In this document: piece by piece, positions 48,231-61,539 of the stretch | Numbering within the stretch: the stretch's first letter is position 1 | Layout of the letters: each line of letters opens with the position of its first letter | Source of the DNA: Typhlomys cinereus | Taxonomy: Eukaryota; Chordata; Mammalia; Rodentia; Platacanthomyidae | NCBI GenBank assembly: GCA_023101885.1 | Contig: JALPQD010000159.1 | Location: 2,883,994 to 2,947,993 of the forward strand | DNA: 64,000 bases | Direction: 5' to 3' | The notes under the pieces: model-generated | Database searches by the model: none | What the model saw: the letters and a program-made list of their open reading frames with translations, nothing else | What the model was told of the DNA's origin: nothing | Translations under genes and position numbers: made by a program

Positions 48231-48446
48231 GCTGGATGGTCATTGTGTTACGTATTTTTGAAATAATAGATGAACTGAATGTGAGCCCTACCTTTATTGG
48301 TAGGGTGAGGTAACTGAGGGCTTGCTTTAAACTAAAAGGTGAAAAGAATGCTTGCTTCCTATGATTACCATTCAATGGAAAAGGGTACAAATGAATTTTA
48401 TATGTATGTACATATACAGGTATAAATATTAAAATGAATGTAAGTA

Positions 48447-48620
48447 TGCGTACCAGTTACTCTCTCTGTTGCTGTGAGGCAGCTTTCATAAGCAACATAA
48501 GAGAGAAAGGGAGATTTATTTGGCTTACTGATCCAAAGGATAGATACAGGCCATTATGGCAGAAGAGGCATGATAGGCAGCAGAAGCTAGAGAAGGCTTA
48601 GGTCACCTCATACATTATGC
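48447..48620 (-). mobile_element. Possible LTR-type relic, minus strand
   Basis: 'tctgttgctgtgaggcagct' followed by 'gggagatttatttggcttac' is the familiar start, in reverse, of rodent MaLR-type LTR copies. Diverged and truncated. The copy at 55745-55960 has similar wording. Confidence 0.4.
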
Positions 48621-48629
48621 AAATACAAA

Positions 48630-50408
48630 AACTACAAAAACAGGTTTCCACTAGCAGAAAATGCAGAATAACATGAGAAAATATTTAAGAAAAATCTTGT
48701 TATAATTCTTAAATTCAACACATATAACCTGAAAAATGAAAGGTTAAGTGAACTAGTTTGTTTGATATTAATTTAGTTCATATTTAGCTTAATTTTTCAT
48801 TAAGGTCAACAGTTGGTGATCCTTAATATATTTTGTAGTTAAAATAATTATTTTGAAAGCCAGACTGGTCCTAAATTATTAGAGTAGGTGTCTTTATTTT
48901 TCATGTACACATTTTAAGTCAGAATATTGGATATAGATTCATGTTTTTCAATGCATATTCTATCTACAGATGTTCTTATGATATGGATAAAAGTTTTGCT
49001 GCAGTGCTGAGAATTGAATTGAGAAATGGTCTCACATCACACATGCTAGCAATATATTTAACTTCCAACCTGATTCTAAGCCCTGATAGATAATTATGAC
49101 AGTGTCAACAATTACTTAAAATACCGTATCACAGAGACTCCAACACAGGACATACTACAATGGAATTTGAAGAATCCTGAAATTTCTGAGAGGACTGTGT
49201 AGTAATGAGCAGTATGACTGCAATAGATGAAGACATTTATATTTAAAATAACCCATTACTGAGGCACAAGAGACATATAAATATTATAAAATGTCCTCAC
49301 AAATATTCTGAGGATAAGCTTAAAGAAACATGAAAGACATGATTTTGCAACACCTAGCAATATCAAAAGCAAGTCAGGAGGTTCACTTTCAAGCATTTTG
49401 CGTGCTATCATTTGTTCTTGGAAGTTGTCTCTAAATTGTGCTATTTCTATGAATCCTACAGCTGTAGCTGTAGTAACTGTCATCTGCAACTGAGTACAAT
49501 AATACAAATGTTTACTGAGTGCAAACACCACTTGTGTACAACAACCCAAATTTTAGAGGTGATGGGCAGTTCTCTGAGATAGTGAGAATTGTTTGGCATG
49601 ATCTCAGTAGTTGGTAAAAGCATTAGAACCCCCTCCCCTGCAAGAAAAAGGGTCACGTTATTTTCTTTCTGTGTTTCATACACCTGGCTGAGGATGTGGC
49701 TGTTACTGTCTTTATCTCCAATTTAGTTCACTCTAAGGAAGAAAAATGTAAGTGACATTTACTTGTCACATGCTGTGTAATAGTAATAATAGAGATAGTT
49801 CAAGTTCTTAAAATACACAATTGTGGTCTTATGCTGTTATTTATGACATTTAAAGAACAAAGAAGTTATCACTTTATATTTCTTTTTTATAGAGAACTGG
49901 AGAGTGAATCCAGAGTCTTCTCCTTGCTAAACATGTGTGTTATCACTGCATTACCTGGACAGCCCCAAAATCCTTACGTCTATATTTAAGAAAAGATAGA
50001 AGTGGAAGAAAATAAATTGAAGACTTCCCTTTCACACAACTACTTGAATTGTTGAATATCTGGAGGGACAGAATTGCTCATTGTCCCAGGCCAAACCTGC
50101 TGACCAGGGACAGAAACTAGTGCTACTGTCTTGCTCTAGGGAGACATGATGGCAATTTGACTCTCTAAGTAGAAAATGAGTAATTTGCAAAGCTTGGATT
50201 CTTATGAAAAACCTCTGAAATTTTATAGCCTTCATGTCCCAAAATCCCACAGTGTTGTCAATCTAAACAACAAGAACATCACTTTGTATATGGTGGAACA
50301 GGGGATAGTGGTAATTGTGATAATGACGCCATAATTTGAAACAGCTTTCTCCTCTTGTGGAAAAGATATTGTCAAATGCATAGATGGTAGAAAAATTCTC
50401 AAGGTTCA
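48630..50408. other. Unidentified DNA
   Basis: No exon, RNA gene or repeat family recognised. Short frames (49256-49549, 49480-49683, 50032-50250) are unsupported. Confidence 0.35.
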
Positions 50409-50664
50409 TTTTTTTAAATGTGTGTATATGTTTATCAGAGGGCACTGTGCCCCAGTGGAGGACCAAGGGTGACTTCAGGAATCATCCTGGATTGCTTCTA
50501 TCTCCTTGCTTAGCTCTGGGATTTCCCAGGCTCTGCCCACCAGGGCATGAAGTGCAGGCCTACACCATTTCTGCTGGCATTTTTTATGTGGGACCTGGAT
50601 CCAAACTCAGGACTTTCTGCTTGAGTGGCAAGAGTCTTAACACCTGAGCCATCTCTCCAGCCCC
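50409..50664 (-). mobile_element. Older, diverged relative of the young SINE
   Basis: On the minus strand: the head ends at 50664 (tctccagcccc), followed by a B-box-like part, body and a short TG-rich tract near 50418. The body aligns with the young SINE but with many changes and lost CpGs. No clear target duplication. Confidence 0.85.
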
Positions 50665-51319
50665 TATCCTCTGTTCTTATCTCACCTAAGAAGAGGCAAA
50701 GCCAAACAAAGAATGACAACAGAATGCAAAATTATGCAGTATATTGTAGACAGATTAATAATAAGAAGAATATCTGTTGGAAAAAAATCTATCACAGTGG
50801 AGTACTGTTTGAAAATAACAATTTCAGCTAATAGAAGTACTTTAAAGTTTCCCTTTGTATGTCTTCTGCTATGTACATGTGATTAATAGAATTTAAAAAA
50901 AGACTAATAAGTTTTACACAAAATGTTATTCTCAGAGGCATGATGAAATTTCACGTTGTTATATTTTGCCTTAATGGGGATGTGAATTGCCCTTTGCCCC
51001 ATATCTATGTTGTGTACCCTATCTACCATATAATCTCTTAATAACTTTCATGTTATATATATTCACACAACTTCATGATGGATAAGTGTCATAACTGCCC
51101 TGTTTCATTAGGACTGTTGTCATTAGGATCTTGCTGTATCTCATTTAAGTGAACATTCATCATATTTGCATGCAGGAATTAAACAAGAGATGTGTAAGTT
51201 TCTATATTATTAGTGTATGCTAAATTTCACTGGGAGTTGTGGGCATCTAATGAGTATTTCAGATAATAAGCCATAATCTATAAAGCACTGGATTTCTTTA
51301 AGAATATTTAGAGAATATT

Positions 51320-51500
51320 TGGACTGACAAGATAGCTCAGTTGTAAAAGTACATAATGACAAACCTGGACACATGAATCAAATACCCACAAGAACCTACA
51401 TTGTGGAAGGGGACAACCTCCTTGTTTTCTCTCTCTCATGACAGAAAACAGGAAATGATGTCATCAAAGTAGATGAAGCCATCAACAGAGCTACATTGCA
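51320..51500 (+). mobile_element. B3/B2-like SINE remnant
   Basis: The head 'ggactgacaagatagctcag' and a later 'cacaagaacctacattgtgg' plus 'aaggggacaacctcc' match the general B3 SINE layout of rodents. Old and diverged. Confidence 0.55.
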
Positions 51501-52239
51501 ACATATACAGGTTAATATGATAATAATCCTATCAGAGTATACAAATTGTGATTAAGAAGTTACAAGCTGTATTAAAATAGAGCACAACATTAAGAGAGAA
51601 TGTAAACAGAAATTAAAAAAGAAATGTGACCTATGAATATTAAAAAGTACAGATGAACTTATTTCAAACCTTGAAATGATTTAAGAAAGGTAAGTAAAGG
51701 GATTGTCACAAAATTAATAGAATCATGTGGTCTTACTGTGCAATGTAGTTAACTGCTGTTGTTTTATGGTTAAAAGAGCAGGTTGGCAACTTGTGTATAA
51801 ACATCGAGAATGGCACATTAAGAAATATAAGATGAGTGGAGATACATGAATTAACTCTCATTTCATCTATATTTCTATGTATACTACATTATATGTGTGC
51901 ACATATGGTAATTTTCATATGGATAGTCTTTACTTTGTCAGTTGAAAGTTCTTTTTTTTTTTGTCATTTGAAAGTTCTAACTAACTTCTTTGCCACTACA
52001 ACAAGCACATCTTAGAAGGCACCATGGAGAGACTGGCAATTCAATAAAGAATAAGAAAATAAATAAATTTCTCTAACACTGACTTACAGTTCTAAAGAAT
52101 AAGAAATATTTCAAATAAAAGAACATGCACTCATAAGGTTGGGTACATTTAAGGATATGTAAGAGTCAAGTAAATATCTTCCAACCACAATTAAAATGAA
52201 TTAAAAAATTAGCATGAAGATGCACAAGTTTACATCTTT

Positions 52240-52960
52240 GCCTGTAGCATAAAAGGGTATATACTTTATTATAGCCCTGTCAACATTTGTGTTTATTTGT
52301 TTCCTTTATGATATCCTTTCTGAGTAGTGTCAGATAGAATTGCAATCTGCATTTTCCTGATGACTAGGATGGAAAGCTAATGTATACATTAGCCCCGTGT
52401 GGTTCTTATTTTAAGATATGTATGTTTTACTCATTCGCTCATTTACTGATTGGCAGATTTCAGCTTTTGCTTTTAATTTCTACAGTTCTAAGCAGATTCC
52501 AGATATCAATATGTTTCCAGATATACAGCTGATGATTACACCTATTTTGTGAATTGTGACTTCTCTCTGATTGTTTACTTTAGTTGTGCAGGAGCTATTG
52601 AAATTTTATGTATTTCTTTTTATGCATTCTTGCAAATTATTCTCTGATCTGTTGAATTCCATTTAAAAAGTTCCTTCCTTTGTCTATACTGTGGAATGCT
52701 TACTATATGTTTTCTGAATTTTGATCTGTTTGGAATTTACATTTGTACTGGGTGAGAGTCAGAGAATTAATTTGATTATTCCAATTATTAATTTTCAGTT
52801 TTCATGGCAACATTTGTTGAAGAGGCTATGTTTTCTTCATTGTACATTTTAACACCACTGGCAATAACTTGTTCCTTATATGTGTGTGGGTTTTTATCTG
52901 GATCCTCTATATCATTCTACTGATAAAATTACTTTAGTTTTAGTAACAAAACACATAGCA
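52240..52960 (-). mobile_element. Ancient L1 ORF2 relic
   Basis: On the minus strand this is heavily decayed C-terminal ORF2: 'ctgcattttcctgatgacta', 'gcaacatttgttgaagaggc' and 'tttatctggatcctctat' fall in the same order and spacing as in L1-A and L1-B. It is clearly older than both. Confidence 0.7.
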
Positions 52961-52969
52961 CTACCAGAT

Positions 52970-53750
52970 TATAATTTAAAATGCACAATTCATAGCCATA
53001 AGTACATATTGCTATATGAAAATTATTGAACATATTGATTTATAAATAAGAAATCTCTCAAAAAAGACAAAATATATCTGGCTATAGTTATTCATAGAGT
53101 AAGCATATTGCTCTTACTCCTTAACTTTGGGCTTAAAATAATGATCATCTTCACAGAGTTTTGGAAAGGAAGTAATCTTTCTTGATTCAGCAATCAGCAA
53201 CCCGAGACACCTTTCTAGCCAGATGATCAATGGCTAAATGGTAAATATTTTAGTTAATAATTATTTGGAATTATGTGTTGTTAACTGTGATTTAGAATGT
53301 TAATTAAAACATCTAATAATTTGGAGAATAGAAGACAGGTAGATAAGAGTTCTGTGAAGAAACTATTTACTCTCTGAAGTATTGATGTGCCTTTTCAATA
53401 AATCAAACAACATTATAAAGTCCAAAATAGGTAAAAGTATAAAATATTACAGAACCCCCTTGTAGTATACATAGCTTTATTTTACATGAGCAGTGTAAAT
53501 CTGAAGTTGCACATGAAATATGATCTCAAAGTAAAAGGTGAAAAACTTTTGTGATTATGAATATTTTCTCTGTAGCTAAAAAAGAAAAACAAATAGCAGA
53601 TTATGTATTAGTAATTAATTCAAACTGAAAACATTATTTACATTCAACCCACACATGTAATTTACTTTAATACAGTTTTCAAGTTTTTTAAGATAGCATT
53701 GTGTTTTTCTTTAGAAAAAGAAAAAAATGCTTTGTGTTTTTTTTCTGGGT
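52970..53750. other. Unidentified AT-rich DNA
   Basis: Nothing recognised. Confidence 0.4.
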
Positions 53751-53754
53751 CTTT

Positions 53755-54120
53755 TCTAGTATCCTAAAAAAGACATCCTTGAAGAAAGATGCTAAAGCTT
53801 CCCATGACTTTTTCAAAGAAATAAGTCTTGAAGTAGCCATACTGAGTGACAGCTGAGCACAAGTGTCTGACTACTAGAAGAGCAGTCATGTTCACAGTAC
53901 ATAAATATTCACGGAGATCGTGTCTTTAAATATAACTTGCAAATAATCTCACAGTGAAAATGTATTTTTATGCTACCCAGCAGAATTGAAGTGAGCCTGT
54001 CTTCTTTGCCTTTTCTTTGATGAGATTCAACAATGCTGCTTCCAATCTCAGTATCTGCTACATGAGATTCTGTTATCATGCAAATTTGTTGGTTACTTCA
54101 GTTAATTTTATATTGACCTT
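53755..54120. promoter_or_regulatory. Candidate conserved noncoding element
   Basis: Unique, balanced sequence with a perfect POU octamer (atgcaaat, about 54078-54085) and a 'gtgacagctgagc' stretch that combines TGACAG and the E-box CAGCTG near 53850. No coding frame. The call rests on texture and motifs only. Confidence 0.3.
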
Positions 54121-54129
54121 GACTGAGTG

Positions 54130-55740
54130 ATCAAATTTCAATAAATTTTCAAATTCTAAATTTTTATCCATGTTTTGTTTCTTGAATGTAGAGATCAATT
54201 TAGAATTCACTGGCCATGAAGAAGTGGTATTATAGTAACAGATCAAATTTCAGTTAAGTACCTTTAAGTCTTCAACATTGTAAACTGTCTAGCAATTTCA
54301 TTAAACAAATTCATTATCCAGTAATTTTATTACATTAACTATACCATGCGTGAGAAGGATGTATAACTAACATCAGTGCTGCAATATTTGAGTGATACTT
54401 TGACCAAAATAGGGGATTTCTATTTCAATGCAAGGCAAATAAGTTAAGACAGATTTTTTTGCCACTGTCTTAAAACAGCAAACATGGTAAAAAAGGAAAG
54501 AAAACACTTTTAGTTTTCAGTCACTGGATGTCAGGAAATTCATGACGGTTATTTTCCTAGAGAGAGGAAACAAATGGGATTAAGTGACTTTAGACTCCTA
54601 TGCATAGTGCTAGGAAAGTTATTCTATGTATTGTATACAATATAGAAAATGAACTCAAAATGGAGACAAAAAGTCTTCCATTTGGGAAAAGAAAATCATG
54701 TGTCCAAAATATAAATTTTGAGATAGACATATTAGAAGAAAAGGAAGAGAGCAGTTTATGTATTTATTAATGGTGGGAACTGAAATCAAGGTCCTAATAC
54801 CTTACAATTGTTATTTTTTTAAAATTAAAGTTGTAAGTTGTAGTTCATGCACAAGTAGAGGGAAGGGTGAGCCAGCAATTGCTACACAACATGACCCTAT
54901 GAAAACTAATAAAACACAAGGGAGAAGGAATAGAAGAAAGAAGAAAGGGTGGGGGAGGAAGAGGAATTTAACTGTGGATTAAATATTATTTGAAGGATAA
55001 AACCTAAATACGGGGCCTGGGAAATGCAAAAATGCAGTCAAGCAACTAACCATTATAACTTTAAGAATTGAAAATATTTCCTTGTTTCAAATACTTGTAA
55101 TCAAAAATTAAATAATAGAACATAAGATAAAGTTCTTAGAGGAAGTTACTCATTATACTAAGAGTATGAGGTATTGAATTAGGTATTGAAGAAATCTCAA
55201 ACATAATTCCAATGTATTTTATTTAATAATTGCTGAAAGAACATTTACTCTTAGACACCTCATTTTAATCTGATAGAACTTACAATTTCAGCCATTGCAA
55301 TAAGAAAAAATTATAAGAGACACTAATGTTAGAAAAGAAATTTTATCATAAAACCATTTGTGTAGGAAAGCCTATGATCTCACGAAACTTCTAAATATGG
55401 TAATTAATTTGTTTATAGTATGTAATTCAGTATACATACTACAATAAAAATTTTCATAATCAAAATTGACAATAATTGTAGCAAAACTGCTCATTTCATA
55501 ACATTTCAAAAGCAATGTGCTTAGGGATAAAATGGGCAAAAAATATGAAATCTATTTACATCTAAAAATACAAAATTGTAACCTCTAAAAATCATAAGGA
55601 TAAAGAAAGATATACATGTGTTCATTAAATCAAAAACTAATGAAAAATTTAATAGTTATTCAATTATTTGGTAAATTCAATGAAAATAAAATTATAACAA
55701 CCTTTTCAAAGATTGTGATAGTTCTATTAGTTTCTTTTAC
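54130..55740. other. Unidentified AT-rich DNA
   Basis: Nothing recognised. A short lysine/arginine-rich frame at 54758-54982 ends in purine-rich sequence and is unsupported. Confidence 0.4.
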
Positions 55741-55744
55741 TATT

Positions 55745-55960
55745 TGTGTGTGTATGTGTGAGTGCTGCTAAAATACCCTGACAAATCTACTTTCAAGAGA
55801 GAAATGGTTTACTTTCAGTTCACAGCCCACCACAACAGGGAATTCACAGTGAAAGGAGCTTCAATGACACCATAACAGATAATTTACAGTGAAAGGAGCT
55901 TCAATGAGGTCTTTCAGTAAAGAGCGGGGAACAACGAATTAGTGATCCATGCTTAGTCAT
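55745..55960 (-). mobile_element. LTR-type relic with an internal 40-bp tandem duplication
   Basis: The opening ('gctgctaaaataccctgaca', then 'agagaaatggtttactttcag') resembles the same LTR type as 48447-48620. The stretch 55831-55867 is repeated at 55871-55907 with period 40 and a few differences. Confidence 0.45.
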
Positions 55961-56142
55961 CTGTGTCCATTTTACTCAGTCAAGATTCTTGCCAAAAGAA
56001 TCCTAATGTCTAAGATGGGCATATTTCACACCTCTATTCAGCATGCAGAGCAAAGTAAAGAGGAGGTAGATAAATACAGAGTGATTTCTGAGTCACCTTT
56101 GGGCCTACACAAGGATACTCACTATCTCTGATAAACACAGAT

Positions 56143-56149
56143 GCACACA

Positions 56150-56200
<51 letters not shown>
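56143..56200. repeat. (CA)n microsatellite
   Basis: About 28 CA steps with one early CATA interruption near 56154. Open frames over it are artefacts. Confidence 0.96.
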
Positions 56201-56202
<2 letters not shown>

Positions 56203-56209
56203 ATACAAG

Positions 56210-59180
56210 CTCCCCCCAAACTGAAAGTAACTAAATAAATAGATAACTAAATAAATGGACAAATAAACCCTTTTAAATTACTTTTTAAATTCAGGTGTAC
56301 ATATTAGAATTAATTTGATTTAATGAATTTTCAATTGAAATTCAATAATCTGAGACACATGATACCATATTTGCTATCTAAATGAAGTTTACTTCAAACT
56401 TTCCCTCCATCACATCCAGAAAATACATGAATTGTGCTTTTGACTCTAGTTAATTTATGAAGAAGTTGATCCAGATTTATTGGACAACTTGTCCACAGAC
56501 TCAAAGTCAGTGAGCAGAGACAATCCAAATTAATTTGTTTGACTCTACTTTTATTTGTGGTGGCAGAATATGAGAGAAGAGATAGAAACAATTATGAGGA
56601 AATATTTCATATTCGATATTTCATGGTGAGGAAAAACTGAAGAACTGGTCTTCAAAGTTCCTAAATTCAAGTTTCATGACTTCGTATTCACACTGCATAT
56701 AGCTGCTAAGTTCAGAAGATATGCATTGTGTCAACTAACAGAAAAAATAGAAATTATTTAACTATGAAAGTGTAAGGAATGAGAGAACCGGGAGAGAAGT
56801 AAGGTGTCAGAAGTATGTAGAAATTAATGAGAGGGAGAAAATTGTGCATTTGAGGATAATTGCCTTCATTTATTAGAATGATCAGAATAAGTTACTCAGA
56901 AAAGGAAGGAACCTGGGTCCATATTCCATTACTGTGAACTGCTGCAGATGTTAGAAATACTAGGATTGGGATCAAAATATTTAGATAATTAAATTTAATG
57001 GATTGAAATAAAATTTTGTAAGATTTTGTGGTACTGTACACAAGAATAAAGTTACATACTGAATATAATATAATTTATTGGCTTATTTAACTGACTTTCC
57101 ATAGCAAATCTGCTTGCCATTCCCAAGACTTGCAAAATTTGATATATCAAGAGGGACAGAGGAAAGATTATCAAATTATCTATCCATTTGTCCATAAAAG
57201 AAATAAAATGTGCATGCTATTCACTAGAGAGGTATTATTCCCAAAGATGTCTGCACACAATGCTGTGTATTTGCCATATGCCCTGTCATTTATTTTGAAA
57301 TGTGGTAAATGCATGGGAACTTAGCAGAGATATTTACATCATTAATAAGGCATACTCAAATTTTTCGTAGCTCACCAGGTCAGTAGCACATTGGTAATAT
57401 TCTCATAGGAAGAAGATTTTCTTAAAAGACAAAGTTGGTTCAATTGCTAATCAATCTCTTGTCTTTCTGATTCTGTGTTTGTGTGTGTATATGTGTTTTT
57501 CTGTCTCAATCTCTCTGAACACATACACATATACATATATATTCTCTCTTTCACATTCATGAATATGCTAATATATATAACAAAAGATATAAGCAACATA
57601 ACTAAGTCAACATCTATGAAATATTGAACAACTAATAATCCCAGGGAAAGATTGATTTCTTGGTGACTTTCTGCTTAATGTTTAAAGAATAATTTCTGTA
57701 ATGTATCTACAATATCTTTCAAAAGAATTAAGTGAAAAATCTGTCCTTACATATTGCACAATGACTATATTAATATAATAATGATTTATAAGTCAGTGAA
57801 TCTTATATATATATGCAGTATCTTCAAAATATTGTCAAATTATATCCAATGAGATATAAAAATAATTAGCTACCTGTCCAGATGTTATTTATCCTATATA
57901 CATAAGGCCTCTTCAATCCTCAAAGCAATTAAAAAATCTATTATATCAATTGCTGAAAAAAACTAATTGATATATCAACAAAACTAATAAATATTTTTAA
58001 TTTTTTAAAGTTTAAGATTTCATTATCAATAAATATAAAACAATTATGAAAAGTCAAACACAAGCCCAAGGGACAGATAATAGATAGTAGGCCAAGAAAG
58101 AAGAATATGATGTGAGAAAAATACAGATGCTCAGAAATGCCATCAAATTAAATTGCATATATGTTCCATGAAATAACCTTCAGCAAAAGTGTCGACCACT
58201 TGGACAGTCCAGATGCTGTGGCCAGAGGTGTGGGAAAATCTGTGAAAAATGTTTTATTATCATCTTGTCTATGAAGCATATATTAAAGTCTCATAGAAAA
58301 ATTACAAGATTACACCTGGGTCCTTAAGATACATATTGAAAGTTTTTGAGAACTGCTAGTCTTTGTTTATCTTTTGAAATTAAAGAAAATTTATATTTTA
58401 CTTTGCAATTTCTTCTGCCAAGGTAAAAGAAAAAGCTATGTCTTCACGATATAGTGTGTTCATATTAATTAAGTCTTTAGTCGTTTTTGGAGTAAGAATA
58501 GAGTAAGAATAGTGAGTCTCCCACTGAAGACAACCTACTCCTCTGCCACTACTTACCAAAGTGAAGGGGATATAGTTATTCCCTAACCAACCCTGTTTAT
58601 GCTGTGCATGGAATCCAGCCCAGAGATCTATGCATATTGGGAAAACACTCTAGAGATAAGATACATTCCTAACAATAAAATTTATGTTATCTTTATAACA
58701 AATTTAAAATTTTAATTTTAGCATAGGTCAAAATATGGACTGAAGACCCTTAAGTAACTGAACATATGAATAAAAGAGTCTCATATTTCTAAGCATGTTA
58801 CATGCTTAGGAAAGTGCTTATATACTATGTGGTGATTTTTTTTTTGATTGCTAAGTTGGTAGAATAATTGGTCATCTGCACTGCTCAGTCTACATTAGAT
58901 CTTTAATAATTTCCATCTATCTCCTGGTTCCATAATGAATACTTATTCTTGCTTTAGGTTACAGTTTGTTGCTTCTTCTAATTGTAAATATAGTCATTGC
59001 CCACATCCAAGCTTTTCAACTCATAACAGTTTTACAAGCATTTACCTCATCATTCATTTCACAGATGCTGTTTCAATGTGTTTTTTATGTCAAGCCTACT
59101 TTTCACAGGCTGTAATGTCATCATTCAGTTGGTTGCTGTCCCTACCACTGCATTATTTGATGTCTGCAGAGGAAATAATC
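56210..59180. other. Unidentified AT-rich DNA
   Basis: No exon or repeat family recognised. It contains TG/CATA runs at about 57478-57545, an 11-base doublet (gagtaagaata) at about 58490-58510, and a short inverted repeat at 58789-58809 (arms ctaagcatg and catgcttag around tta). Confidence 0.4.
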
Positions 59181-59182
59181 AC

Positions 59183-59320
59183 TTATTTTATTTTATTTTA
59201 TTAATTTTTTCTACTTTTACAAGCATATTTGAGTATTATTCCAGCTTCCTGCTTTTCCTCCTCCCTGTTTTCCCTCCCTTTCTTTCACCATTCCATAGTA
59301 CTCTGTCACCTATATGCTTT
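59183..59320 (-). mobile_element. Old L1 3' end fragment, minus strand
   Basis: T-rich tail, then 'acttttacaagcatatttg' and a pyrimidine tract (59240-59300), as in 3592-3720 and 36755-36870. Only the distal end is present. Confidence 0.65.
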
Positions 59321-59555
59321 CTTGTGCAAAGTACTAAGAAGCTTCAGAGTACTATGAGGCTCAGTAATTTGCAACTCTTCTATTTAGAAGCAGATGTAAA
59401 ATATATAGCAAATATCAAAAAGATGAACAAAATATAAGGTCTTGACATTTAAACTTGATAATTTTGTTTTTATTCTTGGACATTTCATACATGTATCTAA
59501 TGTATTTAAGTCATTTGCACTTCATTTTATTTGATTCCTACCTCCCTTCTTCTCC

Positions 59556-59608
59556 CAGTGTGTGTATATGTGTGCGTGCATCCGTGTGTGTGTGTGTATG
59601 TGTGTGTA
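59556..59608. repeat. TG-rich microsatellite
   Basis: Interrupted TG steps with gcgtgcatccg in the middle. Confidence 0.9.
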
Positions 59609-59609
59609 C

Positions 59610-61200
59610 ATGTATCCTTCTGAGGTTCATAAAGATTTGCTGATATTAGCATGTATCTTGATACTTGCTGTACAAATTTCTACTTTTTTTAAGCATCCCC
59701 TTTATAAATATCTTCAAATGCTATAATATTTTCCAAAATTTGATTTTTAGTATAGATAGTTGAAAGAAACATGAAGAAAGTTCATGAAGGTTAATACCCT
59801 CAATTTTATTCTTAATATTATTTATTAAACTAAATGTCATTCGGTATACTAATTATATTTCATTGAGCTAATAAAAACCTTGTGAAATGACCCTTCATAT
59901 TAGCTCCTAAGGGGTGAAAAAGAAAAGAAGTCATTACTGAAAATTCACATTTCAGTCAATACCATAGCCTTTTTTTTTTTTTTGCTGAGTGTGTTTGTAG
60001 AGTCTTCATTGCCATTTATGATGTAGATGCAGATGCCATTTATGATGTAGATGCAGATGTACTCAGCATGGTGTCTTGGCTTGCTTTGAATTTCACCAAA
60101 AATACTACCAATTTGAAAATATGAGCACAGTTAAATTTTAGACTGATTTTTCAGCCTTTGCCAGCTGGAGAACGAAAACCATTTAAGTCAGTACCAAAAG
60201 ACTTTTTTTTAGGAAAGCTGTCAAATTCTGACATTATGAGGTTGCATAATCACTGAATTGTCTAAAGGCATGCCAGAAAAGAATAGTTGGAAATTAGCGA
60301 GTGAATCCAATTGCTTAATTTCTCCACTTGTAAAACTGTGCCAAGTATAAGCCGTGTAACCTGCTAATGGTTCATAAAAATTAAGACCTTCATGCATTTT
60401 ATCTAGAACCTGACAATGTGAACGTCTTTTGTGCTGTGTTATTATAAATAGAAATAATTCACCTATTTTACCTTTTAGCAACTTAGTTTCATCTAAACTA
60501 CATAATCACTATTTTTCAATCTTACCACAAACATATACCTGCTTCTTTTCCTTTATCACACTGTTTTATTCTTATAGGTGTCTTATTCTCTTCTTCTCTT
60601 TACTCTTTTTACTTACTTTCTATTTTTTTCTTTTTTATACTGATATTCAGTTTTTTGAGCCAACCTGAAACTGCTATAAGCAAACACACATTACCATTAT
60701 GTTTTTTCCTTTTAAAATGTTATTGACACTGAGCAATTGTGCAATAAACATAGCACTACACATATTCTATATGAAAGTGATAACATATCTGGAAGGTTTA
60801 AAAATAGAACAGTTGCTTCTCAATCTACTGTCTAATGTTAACATTTAACAAATATAGACCAGATCTGATCAGAGAAGGCACAAAAATTTTACACTCATAA
60901 CTAACAACCAGAACAAAGTTCCACTTGATTGAGTTAAGAAATCATTTGAGCATCTCTAAATGTGCTTTTATTCTCACCAGTAAGAGAACAAATATTAGAC
61001 ATTTTCTAATTTGTGACCTTTTTTTCCTGAATAGTCAAACAAAGCTTTTGTGTTTATGATGACTGAGGCCTACCCGAGGCAATTTCACGACACAGCATTT
61101 TGTCTTAATCAGTAGTTTATAATAAGAAAAGTCCCAAATGCTTTTATATGAAATGTTAATTTTTTTTCTTTTTTGTTAACTCTTAATATTAAATCTAAGA
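59610..61200. other. Unidentified DNA including a possible conserved element
   Basis: The sequence at about 59995-60430 is non-repetitive, has a balanced composition and an exact 24-base doublet at 60011-60058. The rest is AT-rich with no recognised family. Confidence 0.35.
60011..60058. repeat. Perfect 24-bp tandem duplication
   Basis: 60011-60034 and 60035-60058 are identical over 24 bases. Confidence 0.97.
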
Positions 61201-61220
61201 AGTATTAATAATACAGTTTT

Positions 61221-61463
61221 TAGTGTATGTGTGTGTGTGCTCATGATCATGCACATGTACAGGTCCAAGGGTAACATCAGGAATCATTCTGAATTGTTCC
61301 ATCTCCATAATACTTGGCCTTGGGGTTTCTTAGGCTTTGCCTTCCAAGGTTGAAGTTGCAGGCCACCTTGCCTGCCAGGGATTTTTGTAGAACTGAGATC
61401 AGAACTCAGTTCCTTTTACCTATGAAGTAAAGGCTTTAACCACTGAGCCATCTCTCTAGCCCC
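61221..61463 (-). mobile_element. Older, diverged relative of the young SINE
   Basis: Minus-oriented: TG tract near 61227-61239, body, B-box-like part, and a head ending ctagcccc at 61463. Divergence is similar to the copies at 24 kb and 50 kb. Confidence 0.85.
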
Positions 61464-61539
61464 AAGAATATTTATTTAACAATGCTATACATCTCATTAA
61501 ATATATTAAGCTCCAGATAATAAAAATCACTAATATCAT

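Noticed and set aside
47779..48390. 203-codon minus-strand frame, one of the longest in the window
   Set aside because: It crosses an interspersed repeat that is also present at 37870-38455. The translation shows no domain I recognise, and overlapping plus-strand frames are open too.
58789..58809. Short inverted repeat, 9-base arms around tta
   Set aside because: This length is expected by chance in 64 kb of AT-rich DNA.
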